Shown here: positions 21,386 to 34,389 of the stretch, piece after piece
Layout of the letters: each line of letters opens with the position of its first letter
Position numbering within the stretch: the stretch's first letter is position 1
NCBI GenBank assembly: GCA_963082975.1
Contig: OY720347.1
Location: 29,219,398-29,283,397 of the forward strand
Length of the DNA stretch: 64,000 nt
Reading direction: 5' to 3'
Source of the DNA: Labia minor
Lineage: Eukaryota; Arthropoda; Insecta; Dermaptera; Spongiphoridae
The notes under the pieces: generated by a model
What the model was told of the DNA's origin: nothing
Seen by the model: the letters and a program-made list of their open reading frames with translations, nothing else
The model's database searches: none
Program-made: the position numbers and the translations under genes

Positions 21386-21910
21386 ATAACATGTAAACAT
21401 GTTACAGGAATTATTTTTTCCACAACTGGATGAGTTGAACTTAAGGGACGTTTGGTTTCAACAAGACGGTGCAAAGGCACACACTTCAAGAGCATCGATG
21501 GCCGTTTTGAGGGAACACTTCCCAGGGTGCCTAATCTCAATTAGGAGCGACTTGGAATGGCCGGCCCAATCCCCCGATTTGACCCCTTGAGATTTTTTTC
21601 TATGTGGTTATTTGAAATCCCGTGTTTTTGTAAACCGACCAAGGATCCTAAAAGATTTGAAGAACAAGTTCCAGGAAGAATATGCCAACATAACGCCTGC
21701 TATGCTGGTAAGAATAATGACAAACGCCAGAAATCGGTTCACCAAGTGTATAGAGAATGGGGGACGTCACCTACGTGATTTGATCTTCAAAACCAAATAA
21801 AACAAAACTTTATGTTTGTACCTACATTATATTAAAAAATAAAAATTTTCTGATTCGTACAATGTGTTTTATTAAAATTTGAAAAAAGGAAGTTATGCTG
21901 CCGCACCCTG
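21386..21910 (+). pseudogene. DD41D Tc1/mariner transposase relic with 3' TIR
   Basis: The catalytic part of a transposase reads LNLRDVWFQQDGAKAHTS, LREHFPG, EWPAQSPDLTP, an in-frame TGA stop (21588-21590), then DFFLCGYLKSRVFVNRP and a C-terminal helix region to the stop at 21800. The second catalytic Asp (QQDGA) and third Asp (DFFL) are separated by 41 positions, the spacing of the DD41D group. The first Asp and N-terminal HTH are missing (5' truncation next to a LINE fragment). The 3' end ATGCTGCCGCACCCTG stops at 21910 before TA and is a typical terminal inverted repeat. Confidence 0.85.
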
Positions 21911-21912
21911 TA

Positions 21913-24900
21913 TAAATAATCTTATCTTAATTATTATTTTTTTAAGAAATTCACTTTTAAAATTAATTAAATGTTTTTTCGAATTTATATAATATAATAA
22001 TCCTCAAAAACATCTATTTTTAGAAATTATAAATGACCTTATTGGTCATATAAAAAAATTCAATTCAATTAAAATAATTAATAGTATTAATAATATTATA
22101 ACAACTAATAAAAATAAATATTAATTTATAATAAAATGTTTGTGGGAGTGATATTATTTTTTTTAATTGGTTTTTAGTTAATTTTTTTCATATTTAAATT
22201 AAATTAAATTAGATATATATATATAGATCTTAATTTGTATAAATTTGTACATATAATTATTTAAAATAAAAAAGTTCTTGATTATGTTAGAATCAACATC
22301 AAGTTTTTGAAATTTATCCAAATTTCTGTGAAACTTTTTCTAATAAGACACGTTCTTTGCTTATAAGGATCATATTTTGATTAAATAATATAAGATTAAT
22401 TGCCTTAGAAGATTGATTCCCTTCATTAACGGATAATTAAATTTTGATAAAAATAAAATTTCACAATTATGTACTAACAAAATTTTATTTTCATAACAGA
22501 ACATATAATCTAAGTAGTAAAATCATTTATGAAAACATTAAATCAAATGGTCATGAAAATAGATTTGAACATTACAAAGGAAATTGAATCAGTTTTAACA
22601 AATATTAAAATCGGTTCGTGTTAAATGTTCCACTAAATATTTTGAATCAACAAACAATTGCTACTTAACTTTAACCGTTCCCTAAACTAGATGAATAAAT
22701 AAAAAAAAAGATCAAGAATGCTGAGGGTTTAATTTGAAATATGATTAATTGATATTGATTATGCAGAAGGAAGTATTTATTGTATCTATCTAACTATCTT
22801 AATGGCAATATTGGGGAAGTTTTTCAACTATCTTCATGGTGATGATGATGATTAAAAGTTAAGTCGAAACTGACTGGTGTTCACTGAATGGCTTCGCTTA
22901 TCTCAATAAAATCATCCAAAACCGATCATCACTCAATTCCTTTATATCCTTTAAATTCCAGGTGTACTTAATCAATGGTTTCCCATGGATCCTTTCCCTA
23001 TTGGTTTCTCTATAAATATAATTGTTAAGAACTATCAATTATCAATTATAAGTTATAAGTTATATAAAAAAATATTTATCATCATGAAAAATTAATTATT
23101 TATATAATTTTATTAATTAATAATCATTTGAAATATTTAAATAGTTTAAATTTTATTAAAATGAATTTATAATTGGAATTTAATTAATATTTGTTTAATA
23201 CAAATTTTTTTATTTTTATTATTTTTTTTTTAATTCACAAATTTTAAAAGTCCGTATCTTTGAAAAATTCAAAATATTTCTTTTTGATTATTGCAGTGTC
23301 ATCGACTTTTAAGGTAGTTTGTGACTGGCATTCCGAAGTCAAAAAAATAACTTTATTTTATTTTTTATATGTAATTAATTATCCAAAGCATGCTATAATA
23401 ATTAATTAAAATTCACATAAGAATTTATTCGATTCAATTTAATACGAGTTATAATTAAATAATTATAATAATGTAAAAATAAAATATTAATTGACTAGTA
23501 CTCAGCTGTCACTAGATGATATCAACTTTAAATGATTTTTAGGTTGGAATTTGAACTATAATAAACTATAATTGAACCAAAAAGTATAACAATTATTTTT
23601 TATATTTGTTAATGTTTAATATCCTTTAATTGTCAAGTACCATTTATAAGCATATTACAAAATTCTAGTTATTATTTGAACTTAGCAGGCTTGGTGGAGC
23701 CGCCATTTTTCCCCTAGTCGAATAATCAACAGAGATAGAAGAACACATGTTAATATTAAAAAATTAATTAAATTATAACTATGTGGTAAATCGTTTTAAA
23801 ATTTTTACACTATATGTTTGAGATACCGTTTTATCTATTAGAAAGGTTTTTTTGTGGGATCAAGTGTTTGTCACAATTTCTTACAAACATTGAATTTCCG
23901 AGATTTTGAACAACTCATAAGAGCTCATGTATTTTTGCATAACTTTAATTAATTATATATTTTAAACGATGTGGTAAAAACATCTGTTTTTTTTCTATAG
24001 GTGTATTTAATTATAATCTTTCGAATAAATATAAAAAATATAGGGTCAAGTTTAAGTTATTTGAGTCACAAACTATCTTAATATACGCTTCAAATTTGAG
24101 CGAAATCGCTCAACTAGAAGTTGGTCAAATTCACCTTGCAAAATTTGACACGATGTGAAACTAAATTAAAGCGTGAAATAAAAAGATAATATAGATATTT
24201 AAGATTGACAATTAATTAAGAAATCGATTTAAAACTAGAAATAATTCCATTAATAAATAATACTGTTTTTAGGACAGTGATCATTATATATAAAAAAAAT
24301 TAAGTTTCAATATTAATGAAAAAGAATCTTGGCGATTTTTATGATATAATTTACATTTATAAAAATAATATCCCCTCAGGCTCGGGAGCAAAGTTTTATA
24401 ATCCCTAAGAGTAACCCCAAAGATAAATGAATGAAAAACCAATATGTATCCTATACATATATAAATTATCTAAGTAAGATTAAAACAATAATAATAAAAC
24501 AAGCAAAAATGCCTAATAACAGTTTAACTTTTATGAATTTTTTTATTATTATGATGCTATTTTCGTTTAACCCTTTACCCACGTATAGAAATTAAGAGAA
24601 AAGTAATTTTACTTTTAATGTCTAAAAGAAAAGAGGTGAAGATGAAATAAGGAAAAGGAAGAGGATGGGGATGAAAAAGAGAACGGTATCAAAGGAGCCG
24701 ATAGGTAATAATATTTCAACATCATAATCCATCTTTTATAATGGGCTGGCGGAAATTTTCGACTAATTTTTACAAACTCATTAAAAAGTCTTTTATAAGG
24801 TGTAGGATAATTTTCTTACCTTTAAATCATTATAGTAATAATATAAAATTATTTAATAACCAAAAAAAAGGATGAAATAGAAATGAAAAAGTTACGTTAT

Positions 24901-25102
24901 GATTTTTAAAAATTCTTTTTGACTGACTGCCCTCACGAATAAATTATTTAATCTCATTTTGAAATGAATCTTTCTAGGTAAATTTAAATATTCTTATAAT
25001 AATAAAAAAAAATAATAATTAAAAATATTTGGTTCTAACAAAATATAAATATATATTACGAGTATAATTTATTTTAAGAAATATAAATAAAAATCACCTA
25101 CA
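21913..25102. other. AT-rich DNA, few marks
   Basis: A YY1/Pho-type word GCCGCCATTTTT at 23699-23710, besides the 22.8 kb island. No genes or repeats recognised. Confidence 0.45.
22800..23010. promoter_or_regulatory. Weak non-repeat island
   Basis: GC-richer block with GGTGATGATGATGATTAAAA, TGGCTTCGCTTATC and ACTTAATCAATGG. No frame or repeat match. Confidence 0.25.
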
Positions 25103-25110
25103 AGTTAAAG

Positions 25111-25572
25111 CAGTGATTCTCAACCTGTGGGGCGCGTAACCCTACTAATGGCGTGCGTGAGGATATCCAAGAGAAAATGTTATTTAAAAAACTTGATCAA
25201 GTGACTGAAAGGAAAGAATATACACACACATACAAAACAAAATATACATTTCGACATATTTAATAATTAACTTATTAAATTAAAACAACTTACTAAATTA
25301 AAAACAAATTTAATAATTATTAGTGACTTCCTTGGGCCTGTCTTGCAGAGCAAAGTTTTTCGAAGGAGGGTTTAATATTAGAAATAGACACTCTCAGTAT
25401 TCTTGGTAATTTGTAAAGTTTAAAATTAAGATTGTACTGTAGGTTTAGCGCCAAAATACTCAAAATACATTATTATTGTATACATTTTATTGTATGGTGG
25501 GGGAGGGGAGGGGGGCGATGAAAATTATGATTGAAAATTGGGCCGTGAATACTAAAAGGTCGAGAAACTCTG
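25111..25572. mobile_element. Non-autonomous hAT element
   Basis: Ends CAGTGATTCTCAACC and (inverted) CAGAGTTTCTCGACC. Flanks AGTTAAAG (25103-25110) and AGTTAATG (25573-25580) match 7 of 8. The interior has GGGGCGCG and a G-rich run near 25500. No ORF. Confidence 0.85.
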
Positions 25573-26231
25573 AGTTAATGTTCTATTTTTTTAGTTATAA
25601 AAGTAATATTTAATTTCTTATTTACTAATTTAGAGTCATTTCTTGATGCTACAAAAAGCTACCATTTGGATTTTGGGTTATAATGAATTTAAATTTGTAA
25701 AATGATGGTATGATGGTCATAATAGCTATAATTAAAAAAAATCTAATCATTTGCAACATTTCCATTTCCATGTTGAGGGGCAGCTTTGGACATGCTCTGC
25801 CCATCTACAGGGAGCTTGATGTTGGGTCATTAATATTAATATTTATTTAACATCAGTCCTCGCGTGATATTTTTTTTTTAAAAAGAATAATCCAAAAAAA
25901 CACATCTTAAACAAATGGCGCACTAAGCATGTTTCAAGGATTTCCAATGTTTGGACTAAATTAAATTTTAAGTTAAAATTCATTGCTTATGGAGAGGAAA
26001 TTGATTTGGAATTTTTTTTAATTTAACTTTATAAGAAAATTGAAGATGAGTTGTATCCATTAACATTACAGTCAATGCTTTTTTTAAATTTATTTTATTT
26101 TTTTTTCCCCCCAATTGTTCAGATTCAAGAGTTTCAACAATAAAAATGCTTTTAGAAATTAATAAGGTAAGGCGCATTACCATATTTTTTTATATTAACA
26201 TGATAAAACGACATAAATAGTAAGTACTATA

Positions 26232-26779
26232 TGGGCTGAAAAGTCCCGGGATTTTTCAATAGGAGAGGCCACTAGAAAATGTTGATGACTCATTTCGAGT
26301 GGCTCATCTGTCACTAGTTTATGTATGAAGTATCATGACATTTCGTCCATTCATTTACAAGCTGGGTGACGCTAATTTCGCCTTCATAAGAAAAATGAAA
26401 AACAGGAATATTGAGTCTTGATTAAACATTGTTCTCGAGGGAGCAGATGTGGGATAACATTCCTGCAACCACTGCAATGCTTGTTCACAAGTTTTTTCCA
26501 TTAAAAATCAATGTTTAATCAAGAAGCGTTATTCCTGTTTTTCCATTTTTCTTATGAAGGCGAAAGTAGCGTCTCTCAAACTTCTGTAGCTTGTAAACGA
26601 ATGTACGAAATGTCATGATACTTCATACATAAACTAGTGACAGATGAGCCTCTCAAAATGAGTCATTAACATTTTCTAGTGGCCTTCATACATAAACTAG
26701 TGACAGATGAGCCCCTCGAAATGAGTCAATAGCATTTTCTAGTAGCATCACCTATTGAAAAATCCAGGGACTTTTCAGA
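26232..26779. mobile_element. Fold-back mariner MITE with coding remnant
   Basis: TA-flanked ends TGGGCTGAAAAGTCCC and (inverted) TCTGAAAAGTCCC extend into ~200-bp inverted arms (about 26232-26432 and 26508-26779). The central loop on the minus strand encodes MEKTCEQALQWLQEC then YPTSAPSRTMFNQ, resembling the N-terminal HTH of mariner transposases. The right arm holds a 63-bp tandem duplication (26621-26683 and 26684-26746). Confidence 0.8.
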
Positions 26780-27589
26780 TATGCAGTTCGTTTAAAAGAA
26801 AGTAATGGTATTATCATAATATACTAGATTTTGGAAGTTTAAAAAAACTTACAAAACCTTAAAAAAGGTTCCATAAGAAAAAAATATAAAATATAAAGTC
26901 AGAGAGAGGGAAAGAGAGTGATGATGTCATTTGACAATACCATGGTTCAAACAAACAATCAAACAATATGATATTCAGTGAAGCATGTCATGCATAGTTT
27001 ATTTGGAACGTTACAGTTAAATTGTGGTTGTCATGACTTCATGCTCCTGAGTTCATTATGGAAATTGTATATTTCTGATTGGAATTATTAAAAAATAATA
27101 ATATTCAGATGGTTTATAAATGGGATATACATTTTTGTGCACGATGCAAATAGCAATTAAACAATTAAAGAAAATTAAAATAATTAATAACAATTAAAGT
27201 TGATATGAGATATCAATAGTTTTAAATATATTTATAATAATTAAAAAAAATTGAAAATGTACTTATATTTACTAAATTGAGGTAAAATTATTTATAATTG
27301 TTGGTTAATAAAAGGTTTTTTTTTTAAATAAAATATATATATATAAATAACAAATATATTATAAGAGAACATTATGGTTTTAGTCTTCAGTGACTAATTA
27401 TTTATTAAGGTTTATTACTATGACATCTAAAGTAGGTAATATTTTGAATGGTTGATGATAATTAACTTATGGTTAATAGGTAATATTATCTGAGAAAGTA
27501 AAATCGTTTCCATTCTTATTTATAAGATAAATTTTAATTGTAATTTATTGGATGATTTACTCTAGGATGTCCAAAGTACTTTATAAATT

Positions 27590-27850
27590 ACAAAGGATTT
27601 CAGTTAATTGGGGCAGTTGTTAATCGGAGAAGCCATTCATTAGGTCTAACTCTAAAAGAATAAAAAAACGTCCGCGAAATATAATATAAATTTTCTTGTC
27701 GTATTGCGTAGATCAACCCGAGTAAATGAGTCAGAGAGACAAATGTATTTTCACCTCCTGATTCATACGTGTTGGTCTCTAATGGGAACAGGTAACGAAC
27801 AAAGAAGGGTAGGTTCAGGAATTCTCTACCCGTTTCCTATAAATAAACAT
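27590..27850. promoter_or_regulatory. Candidate regulatory island
   Basis: GC-richer block holding CAGTTAATTGGGGCAG, CCATTCATTAGG, GAGTAAATGAGTCAGAG (AP-1-like TGAGTCAG) and GGAACAGGTAACGAAC. No repeat or frame. Confidence 0.3.
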
Positions 27851-28859
27851 ACAAAATGACATTTGAATTCAATCAATTTAATAATTAATCATGATTATGA
27901 AAACTTAATTTAAAAAAAATTAAAATAAAAGATTTTTTTTGTCTAAATCATTTATGAAAATTCATTTTAAAATTAATTAAGTTCATCATTATCAATCCTG
28001 TTAGGAATTGTAATATCTAAAGAATAAACAATAAGTAAATAAATAAATATAAATTATAATGAAAATTTATATTTGAAAAATAATTATGTTATTAATGTAG
28101 ATTTGAAAAATAATTTTCTAGTTATTAATCGCACGCTAATTCATAACTCAAAATTTGTCTTTTGCCAGAACCAAACTAAATCATATACATTAAATAAACA
28201 AGAATATTAACAAAAAGAACAAATTTCATAAAATAAAAATGGGAAAGAACAATCAATCAAATGAATCAGGACATCATTATTAGCTAGATAATCTGATCAT
28301 AATATATCATCTCAAAGATAGAAATAATTAGGACTTTGATCCATGAACAGAAATAGTTATTTTAAGATATGGGGTTAGATATTAATTTAGTAGGATTTCA
28401 CTGAGGGTTTCGACTAATTCTGGAAATTAATTTTATTTATTGTTAGTAATATGTTTGAATGAAATCTTAAAATTAGTACTATTTTTTAATAAGGTAAGAA
28501 TTGGAACCAAATAAACTATTTTTTTTAGAAAGAAAAATTTGATTGTTATGTTTAGGGGGTTCTCATTCCAAAAAGTTTAAAAACGCTGTTGTAAAATGTA
28601 AGTTAGGTGATGGAGATTAACTTTGAATAATTTTTGAGTTATTGTATTAACTTTCATCAGTTCAACTATGAATATATATATTGAACTTTATTAAACAAGT
28701 ATATTTATCCAAATATACACCAAGATAACTAAACTGATTTTATAAACTAATATTGTATTATTACAATTATATATTTAGATATCAATTATTGGAAATTTAA
28801 ATAATAAGAAATATATATATATTGTATAGATGATCTCTATGTATTTCCAGTTAGGCTTA

Positions 28860-29035
28860 TAAAATAGAGAAGGATGCGATGGGCAGGGAACGTGGCTAGA
28901 ATGGGAGAGGAAAGAAAAATATATTGGTGGGGAGACCGATTGTGGAAAACGTGGGAAGGGACAGGAGAAAGATGGGAGAGGGTAGGGATTGGATGGGTGC
29001 TGCGGCCAAGAACTTTCGAGTTCCTTAGAGTCACA
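28860..29035 (+). pseudogene. LINE 3'-end fragment
   Basis: One frame reads RMRWAGNVARMGEERKIYWW, the hallmark RWAGHVARMG tail. A deletion then joins it to the family 3' end, TGCTGCGGCCAAGAACTTTC. It is related to 21.2, 54.8 and 63.5 kb. Confidence 0.8.
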
Positions 29036-31479
29036 GACGATATACATAGATATATTGTGTAGTATTTGTATATAGTATTGATACAATAATATTGGAGAAG
29101 GCTGGAAAAACTACCTATATGAAAGAATTTACTAAATGCTTGGTTGTAGAGTTATATTAAGTAAATAATGGTAATTCAATTATTTTATATTTTATGATAA
29201 ATTATACCTGTTCAGAAATATATCAGTTCTAATAAATTTATTCTAATCATTTAGGCTAAATATACTTTAAGCTAATTAAAACTCATGTAATCTATGAATT
29301 AGTTTTGTTAGAAATTCACGCCTAACTACAAAAATGTTATCAATATGCATTAATAGGGTAAATAATGATAATATATAATTATATTTCTTATAATGAATAG
29401 GAATATAATATTTAATCCAACTATCAGATTAACAGATTATAATAAAACTGTTTTTTTATAAATAAATATTTTAAACAAATATAGAAAACAAAACGAATTT
29501 TTTTGATCAAATTTACAAGACAAAAAGTTATTTAATAAAATTTACAAAAAATTCTCATTTAATTAATTCTAAATCTATGTAGATAGAATTAATGATATAC
29601 TAAAGAATGTTTTTTTTCTATTTATTAATTTTTTATAAATTTTAAACTGTTTTATTAAAAATAAAAATTTAATTGTATTTAACTAGAAAAAATAAAAAAA
29701 TGAAAATTTATTTGTATTTATTGGATCATGATATTATTAATAAGTCTTTTTTATATAATTTTATTAATTAAATAAATATAATGAATATAAAATCATAAAT
29801 ATCTAATTAAAAAATTGTAAATCCAATAAATACGGTGATTTTAATACATTTATCAATATACTGTATATTTATTCATAATTAAAAGTTATATGGTGATGAT
29901 TATAAAAATAAATAAAATTCTTTTGAAACATATTTTTTAAAAATCTTTCTATAAAATATCATTTATAAAATATATACCATTTTGAATGAATGAATTTAAC
30001 TTTTGATCTGTAAATAAAAATGCTAGTTTCATTTTATCAATGTAGAGTTAGATAATTGTTAACATTTTATTGAACGCAATAGGGGGTGAGATTGACAAGA
30101 GATAGGGCGGAGTTCATCTATGACCCACTCCAATCAATTCCATTTATAACACTTTTTAATTTATGTAATAATGATTTTTTCCGAATATGAATGATTTAAA
30201 TGAGTTATTTACGCTTAATTGAAAATCTCCATATCCTGCCATTTTTTTAATTAGCATAATACTAGTATAAAACTCAAGAAATATGATTAATCAAACTAAT
30301 GGTAATAGAAACCTATACATTAATAAATATTTAATGATTTGTCAAAATTTCTTGTTTGAACAAATTATAAATTTCAATCTTGCAAAAAAAAAAACAAATA
30401 AAATATGAGTATTTATTTATTTTATTTAAAAAGCAAATAAACGGAAAATGTAAATTTTATAAAATTATTTATATTAAATTATATTATTAAAATATGTTTC
30501 AGAGAATTATTAAATAATAAAAGAAATAGGTCTTAAAACTTTTATAAATTGGATAAAGTAATTATTGACTAACAGAATAAATAAAATCGACACCAAAAAA
30601 TCTTAAAAAACAAAATACCGTTTATGAAAATGTTGAAAAGATCTATACTCACGAAAGTTAGAAATATGTGAAAAGAATTTAAATTAACGTTGAAATTTTA
30701 TTATAAATTAAAGTGACTTAGGGACACAGAATGGGTTTATAGTTTTTGAAAATTGGATGATGTTTTATAAAATTTAAGATCTGAAAAATGTTGAAATCAT
30801 AAAAGTATGATGGAAATTACACAACGAGAAAATTACATGACCTTTTTATAACCTGATAGAATCATTAAATCAACGAGGTTAAACATAGACGATGAATCAG
30901 GTGGCTCAACTTGGTAAAGAAAGATTAACATGAAGTTTTTTTATAAGGGATGAATTGTGTGTATGTGAAAATCGACCATTTAAGTTTAAGCTTAGAAAGC
31001 AAAACTCACAAAACTCACAAAATCAAACTATATGATATACATTTAGGTGAATATAGGATAGGAACGGCTGGAGGAATATGATTGCGGTAAAGTCAATTTA
31101 GTAGCGCCTCGGAAATCTTATGTAAAATTATTTTAATATTGTATGTGTTTATATGAACGATTTATCATTTTCTTCGGGCCCATCTTAGCTCTCCCCAATT
31201 AAATTTTAAAATAATATTATTATTTCATGCCCATAATAATAAAAGAAAGAATGCATGTAATAAATGTATACATTTTCTCTAGTATTATATTTAATATTAT
31301 ATAATGTTTATTAATAATATTTAGGGAAAATATATAATAGTAAAATAAATATAATGTAGAGTTAATTAAAAAAGTTTTTTTTTTATTTGTATCTTAATCC
31401 AAGATAAGAATTTGACAGCATTTGGTAGATACATATGTTAACTCAACATCCTTATTATTTTTATAGTTAATGTAAGTTT

Positions 31480-31840
31480 TTTTAAGGGGTGGAGGTGTTG
31501 CTAAAGACTCAGGGGTTCATAAACAGTGAACATGGTCACTAGTTTTTAGCTCCGAGTGTACTCTAGAATAAAAGGATCGTAAAATGAATGTGTATGTGTG
31601 TATGGGGTTTAGAGGAAGAGGTAAGGGGATAAAAGTAAACCAAGCAAATAATTTATCCCTCAAAAACCAGTGCCGAGATTGCTCCAGTCTTTTGATGTGA
31701 CCTTTCGGGTAAAAATCGTCTAGCTCAACATCAGGTGAAGGGGGGGGGGGGCACATGAAGAAGATTACTTAGTCATCCTGAGGTTTCATATAGGCCAATC
31801 CACTATACCTCGGCCAGGCAAAGTGTCATAAAGCCCGTCT
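31480..31840. other. Unclassified moderately GC-rich block
   Basis: Holds a 12-G run (31740-31751), CATCAGGTGAAG and CTCGGCCAGGCAAAGTGTC. It could be an inverted SINE or hAT relic, but nothing else in the window matches it. Confidence 0.25.
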
Positions 31841-32344
31841 TATTCAACAAAAAAATTAGATTCTTATCTACAAATTGAGTTTGTGCTAAACGTCCTATTC
31901 TTTTTTTACCGACAAAGAGTAAAGTTAATAATGCTCTCTACTAAAGAATTAACCATATCTTAGAATAAATTAAAAAAAAAAATTATCATATTGTATAAAA
32001 TATTTTGTTAGAATGATATGATAAAATTTTCAATTATTTTAAATATTTTATTATATATAAAATATATAATAATTGAGTATTGTTATTATCAGCATATTAA
32101 TTATTAATTATTTAAAGAAATACACAAAAATGTGGATTATAGGCAAACCCCAAACATAAAAAGGAACTATATTTCGATAAAGTATTACATTTTGAAAAAT
32201 TATTAAAAATATAATGAATAAATAAAAATTTTGATTACAAGTTACATACACTCGGCAGAATTGTTAAAAAATATTATTTTTTTAAATAGTTTTAATTATC
32301 TGCAATTGTACTAATTATAGTGATAATCCCTAAGCTCTATAATA

Positions 32345-32570
32345 TAGGTTGCCAAACTTTTTTGTATCGTAGACCCCTTGCCATGTTTTTTGGGTAGACC
32401 CTCTACTTAACCTGAAATTGATCTTTTGTAAAAAAATTTACCTTTTTTTCTTTTCGAGCCATATTGAATTGAATTATAATGTAATAAAGTAAATAGGCTA
32501 GAGATCCACTATCGTGGACCCCCATTTTCATTCCATGGATCCCCAAATTTTTTATTCTAGACCTCTTATT
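32345..32570. repeat. Possible decayed hAT element
   Basis: GGTTGCCAAACTTTTTTGTA, GTAGACCCCTTGCCATG and, inverted on the right, GGGGGTCCACGATAGTGGA resemble hAT-type non-autonomous elements. No duplication or clear ends. Confidence 0.35.
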
Positions 32571-32924
32571 TTCCTTTCAAATATCCGAGTTTATTAAGAA
32601 ATTAATTTTATTATTAAAATAAAAATTAAAATTGATTTTAATTAATAACGTATCTCATTTCTAAAAGCTAAAATTACAAGGATAAATCACTATTAATTAG
32701 AAAGTTTCGACATCACATATTGGTATTTATTTTGGTATAAAAAATTGTAGGTGTATATATACATTAAATTTAATTTAATTAAATAATTAACTTATAAATT
32801 ACAAAACTTTTTTTTCTAAATTAAAAAACAAAATTAAGATTTTATTAATTTAGTTTTTAGAAATAACAATTTATTTTGATGAATACCAAAAGCTATCAAG
32901 AAAACAAATGTGTTTTTATTAAAT

Positions 32925-33020
32925 TACTCGTCACTGGACGCTCGAACAGTGCAGTCGCTTGATAACGATTGCAGAAGTAGCAATCGAAACGTTGTGTATA
33001 TTTTTGTATTTTTTGAATAA
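32925..33020 (+). mobile_element. Penelope-type terminal-repeat relic with hairpin
   Basis: Shares with the 9-15 kb element the order CTTGATAA, stem CGATTGC (32966-32972), loop AGAAGTA, stem GCAATCG (32980-32986), then AAACGTTGT. One stem pair differs from the other element by a compensating C-G to T-A change. No Penelope ORF remains nearby, so this is a solo or heavily decayed terminal repeat. Confidence 0.7.
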
Positions 33021-33639
33021 ATTTACAATAACAAATATCAATATAGGGTTTAATTTACAATATTCTGTTATAAATGTGTTTTTTGTTCAATAAATTGTTC
33101 AATTATAAAATGACTGTGACCTGGCACTTAGCTTATAATTTACAATTTTTTATTTATTTATTTTTTTTTTTTGACTAAATTTTCAGTAAAATCTTAATTT
33201 TAATTTTTAGGACGTAAACATAACATTAATTTCTTTATACGATATTCATATAGTATCTGTTCTAATTATATAGATAAAATCAATTGTATGTAAAATTTTA
33301 CTTTAAGATATTAAATGATTTTTTAAAATTTTGCGTTAATAATACTTATTATGAAAAGTTTTGAAATTGAAGAATAAATATACATAAAGCTAATATATTA
33401 TTTAATTAATTAATTAAACTTAATTTAAAAAAGCTCTGACCATAAGATTTTTAGGTATATATCCAATTAAACTTGGGATATAATTTTCTTTTCTAAGAAA
33501 CTTCGAAAATTCTTTTCACGCAATGAGAAAATTTCTAAACTAGTTTTTTTTTTAATTGCCAATTCACTATTTTTTTTAAGCTAGTGTAGTGTAACGACGA
33601 AAAATGTCCATTGTGATGGGTTTGTAAAGTTGTATTCTA

Positions 33640-34020
33640 GAGGTGTACTAAGTTCATGGTGGAATATGTTAGAGGAGATTCCATAGTCAGGGTCACCGAA
33701 GCAGATGGAACCTAAAGGATAAAGAAGAAGGGTCGGAGAAGAACGGAAGAGAAGAGCGAGACGCTCATTACACTTGAATGCAACAATCCATTAGGCGACA
33801 GTGTGTTCCCGGAATGTTAATGTCGTCGGAGGAATGTCGGCAATTCGCCGGCCGCACAGAATTAAACACGCGCACTTCTTAACCGGCCGCCCGCAATAAT
33901 TACTAGAGAGGATGAAAGGGGGAGGTTGAAACCAACCCTTCTCTGAACGCACACATATACACACAAACATCCCTCTTTTCCAGCTACGATGTCACATAAA
34001 ACTTCTCTGCCTTTTGGTTA
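33640..34020. promoter_or_regulatory. Candidate regulatory island with TEAD and NK2 words
   Basis: Strong composition island. ACACTTGA (reverse TCAAGTGT, NK2-like); two GGAATGT words (TEAD core GGAATG) with starts 20 bp apart; GCCGGCCGC and ACCGGCCGCC blocks; AATTACTAG. No coding frame of note. Confidence 0.45.
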
Positions 34021-34389
34021 TGATTGCAAAAGAAATAGTCAAAATGTTTGTGTCTCCTATTTCGTTATGATATAAATAAATCTTTTTATATAATAATTTA
34101 AAGAAATAAATATTTTTTTTTTCCTCCAAAATATAAAAATACCAAATAAATAAATAAGAATAAAATAAAAATATACGATTATATGTATAAATGTTTAATA
34201 TAAAAAAAAAAAAATTATAATAATAATTTAATTAAAAGAGTAATTAGTAATTTCTTTGTTATAGAAATGTGTGTGATATTCAGCAAAGTAATTATAATTA
34301 TATCTAACACGAACAAGTTGAAATTATAATCTTAATTTTCTGCTAATAATTAACAAGATAAATAGTATTATGTCAAAGTAAATGTTCTT

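Larger units (their letters stand above)
26782..31479. other. AT-rich DNA, few marks
   Basis: Outside the 27.6 kb island and the 28.9 kb LINE scrap, only a possible single hAT right end near 28560-28589 (inverted CAGCGTTTTTAAACTTTTTG) whose left end I could not find. Confidence 0.4.

Noticed and set aside
23284..23345. Possible micro-exon after TTTTTGATTATTGCAG
   Set aside because: The only donor-like GT leaves 17 nt and there is no supporting frame or conservation evidence.
24361..24425. Possible further SINE S1 fragment (inverted CCCGAGCCTG)
   Set aside because: Only about ten bases match; too short to call.
28550..28600. hAT right end with inverted CAGCGTTTTTAAAC
   Set aside because: No matching left end or duplication found upstream, so not annotated as an element.
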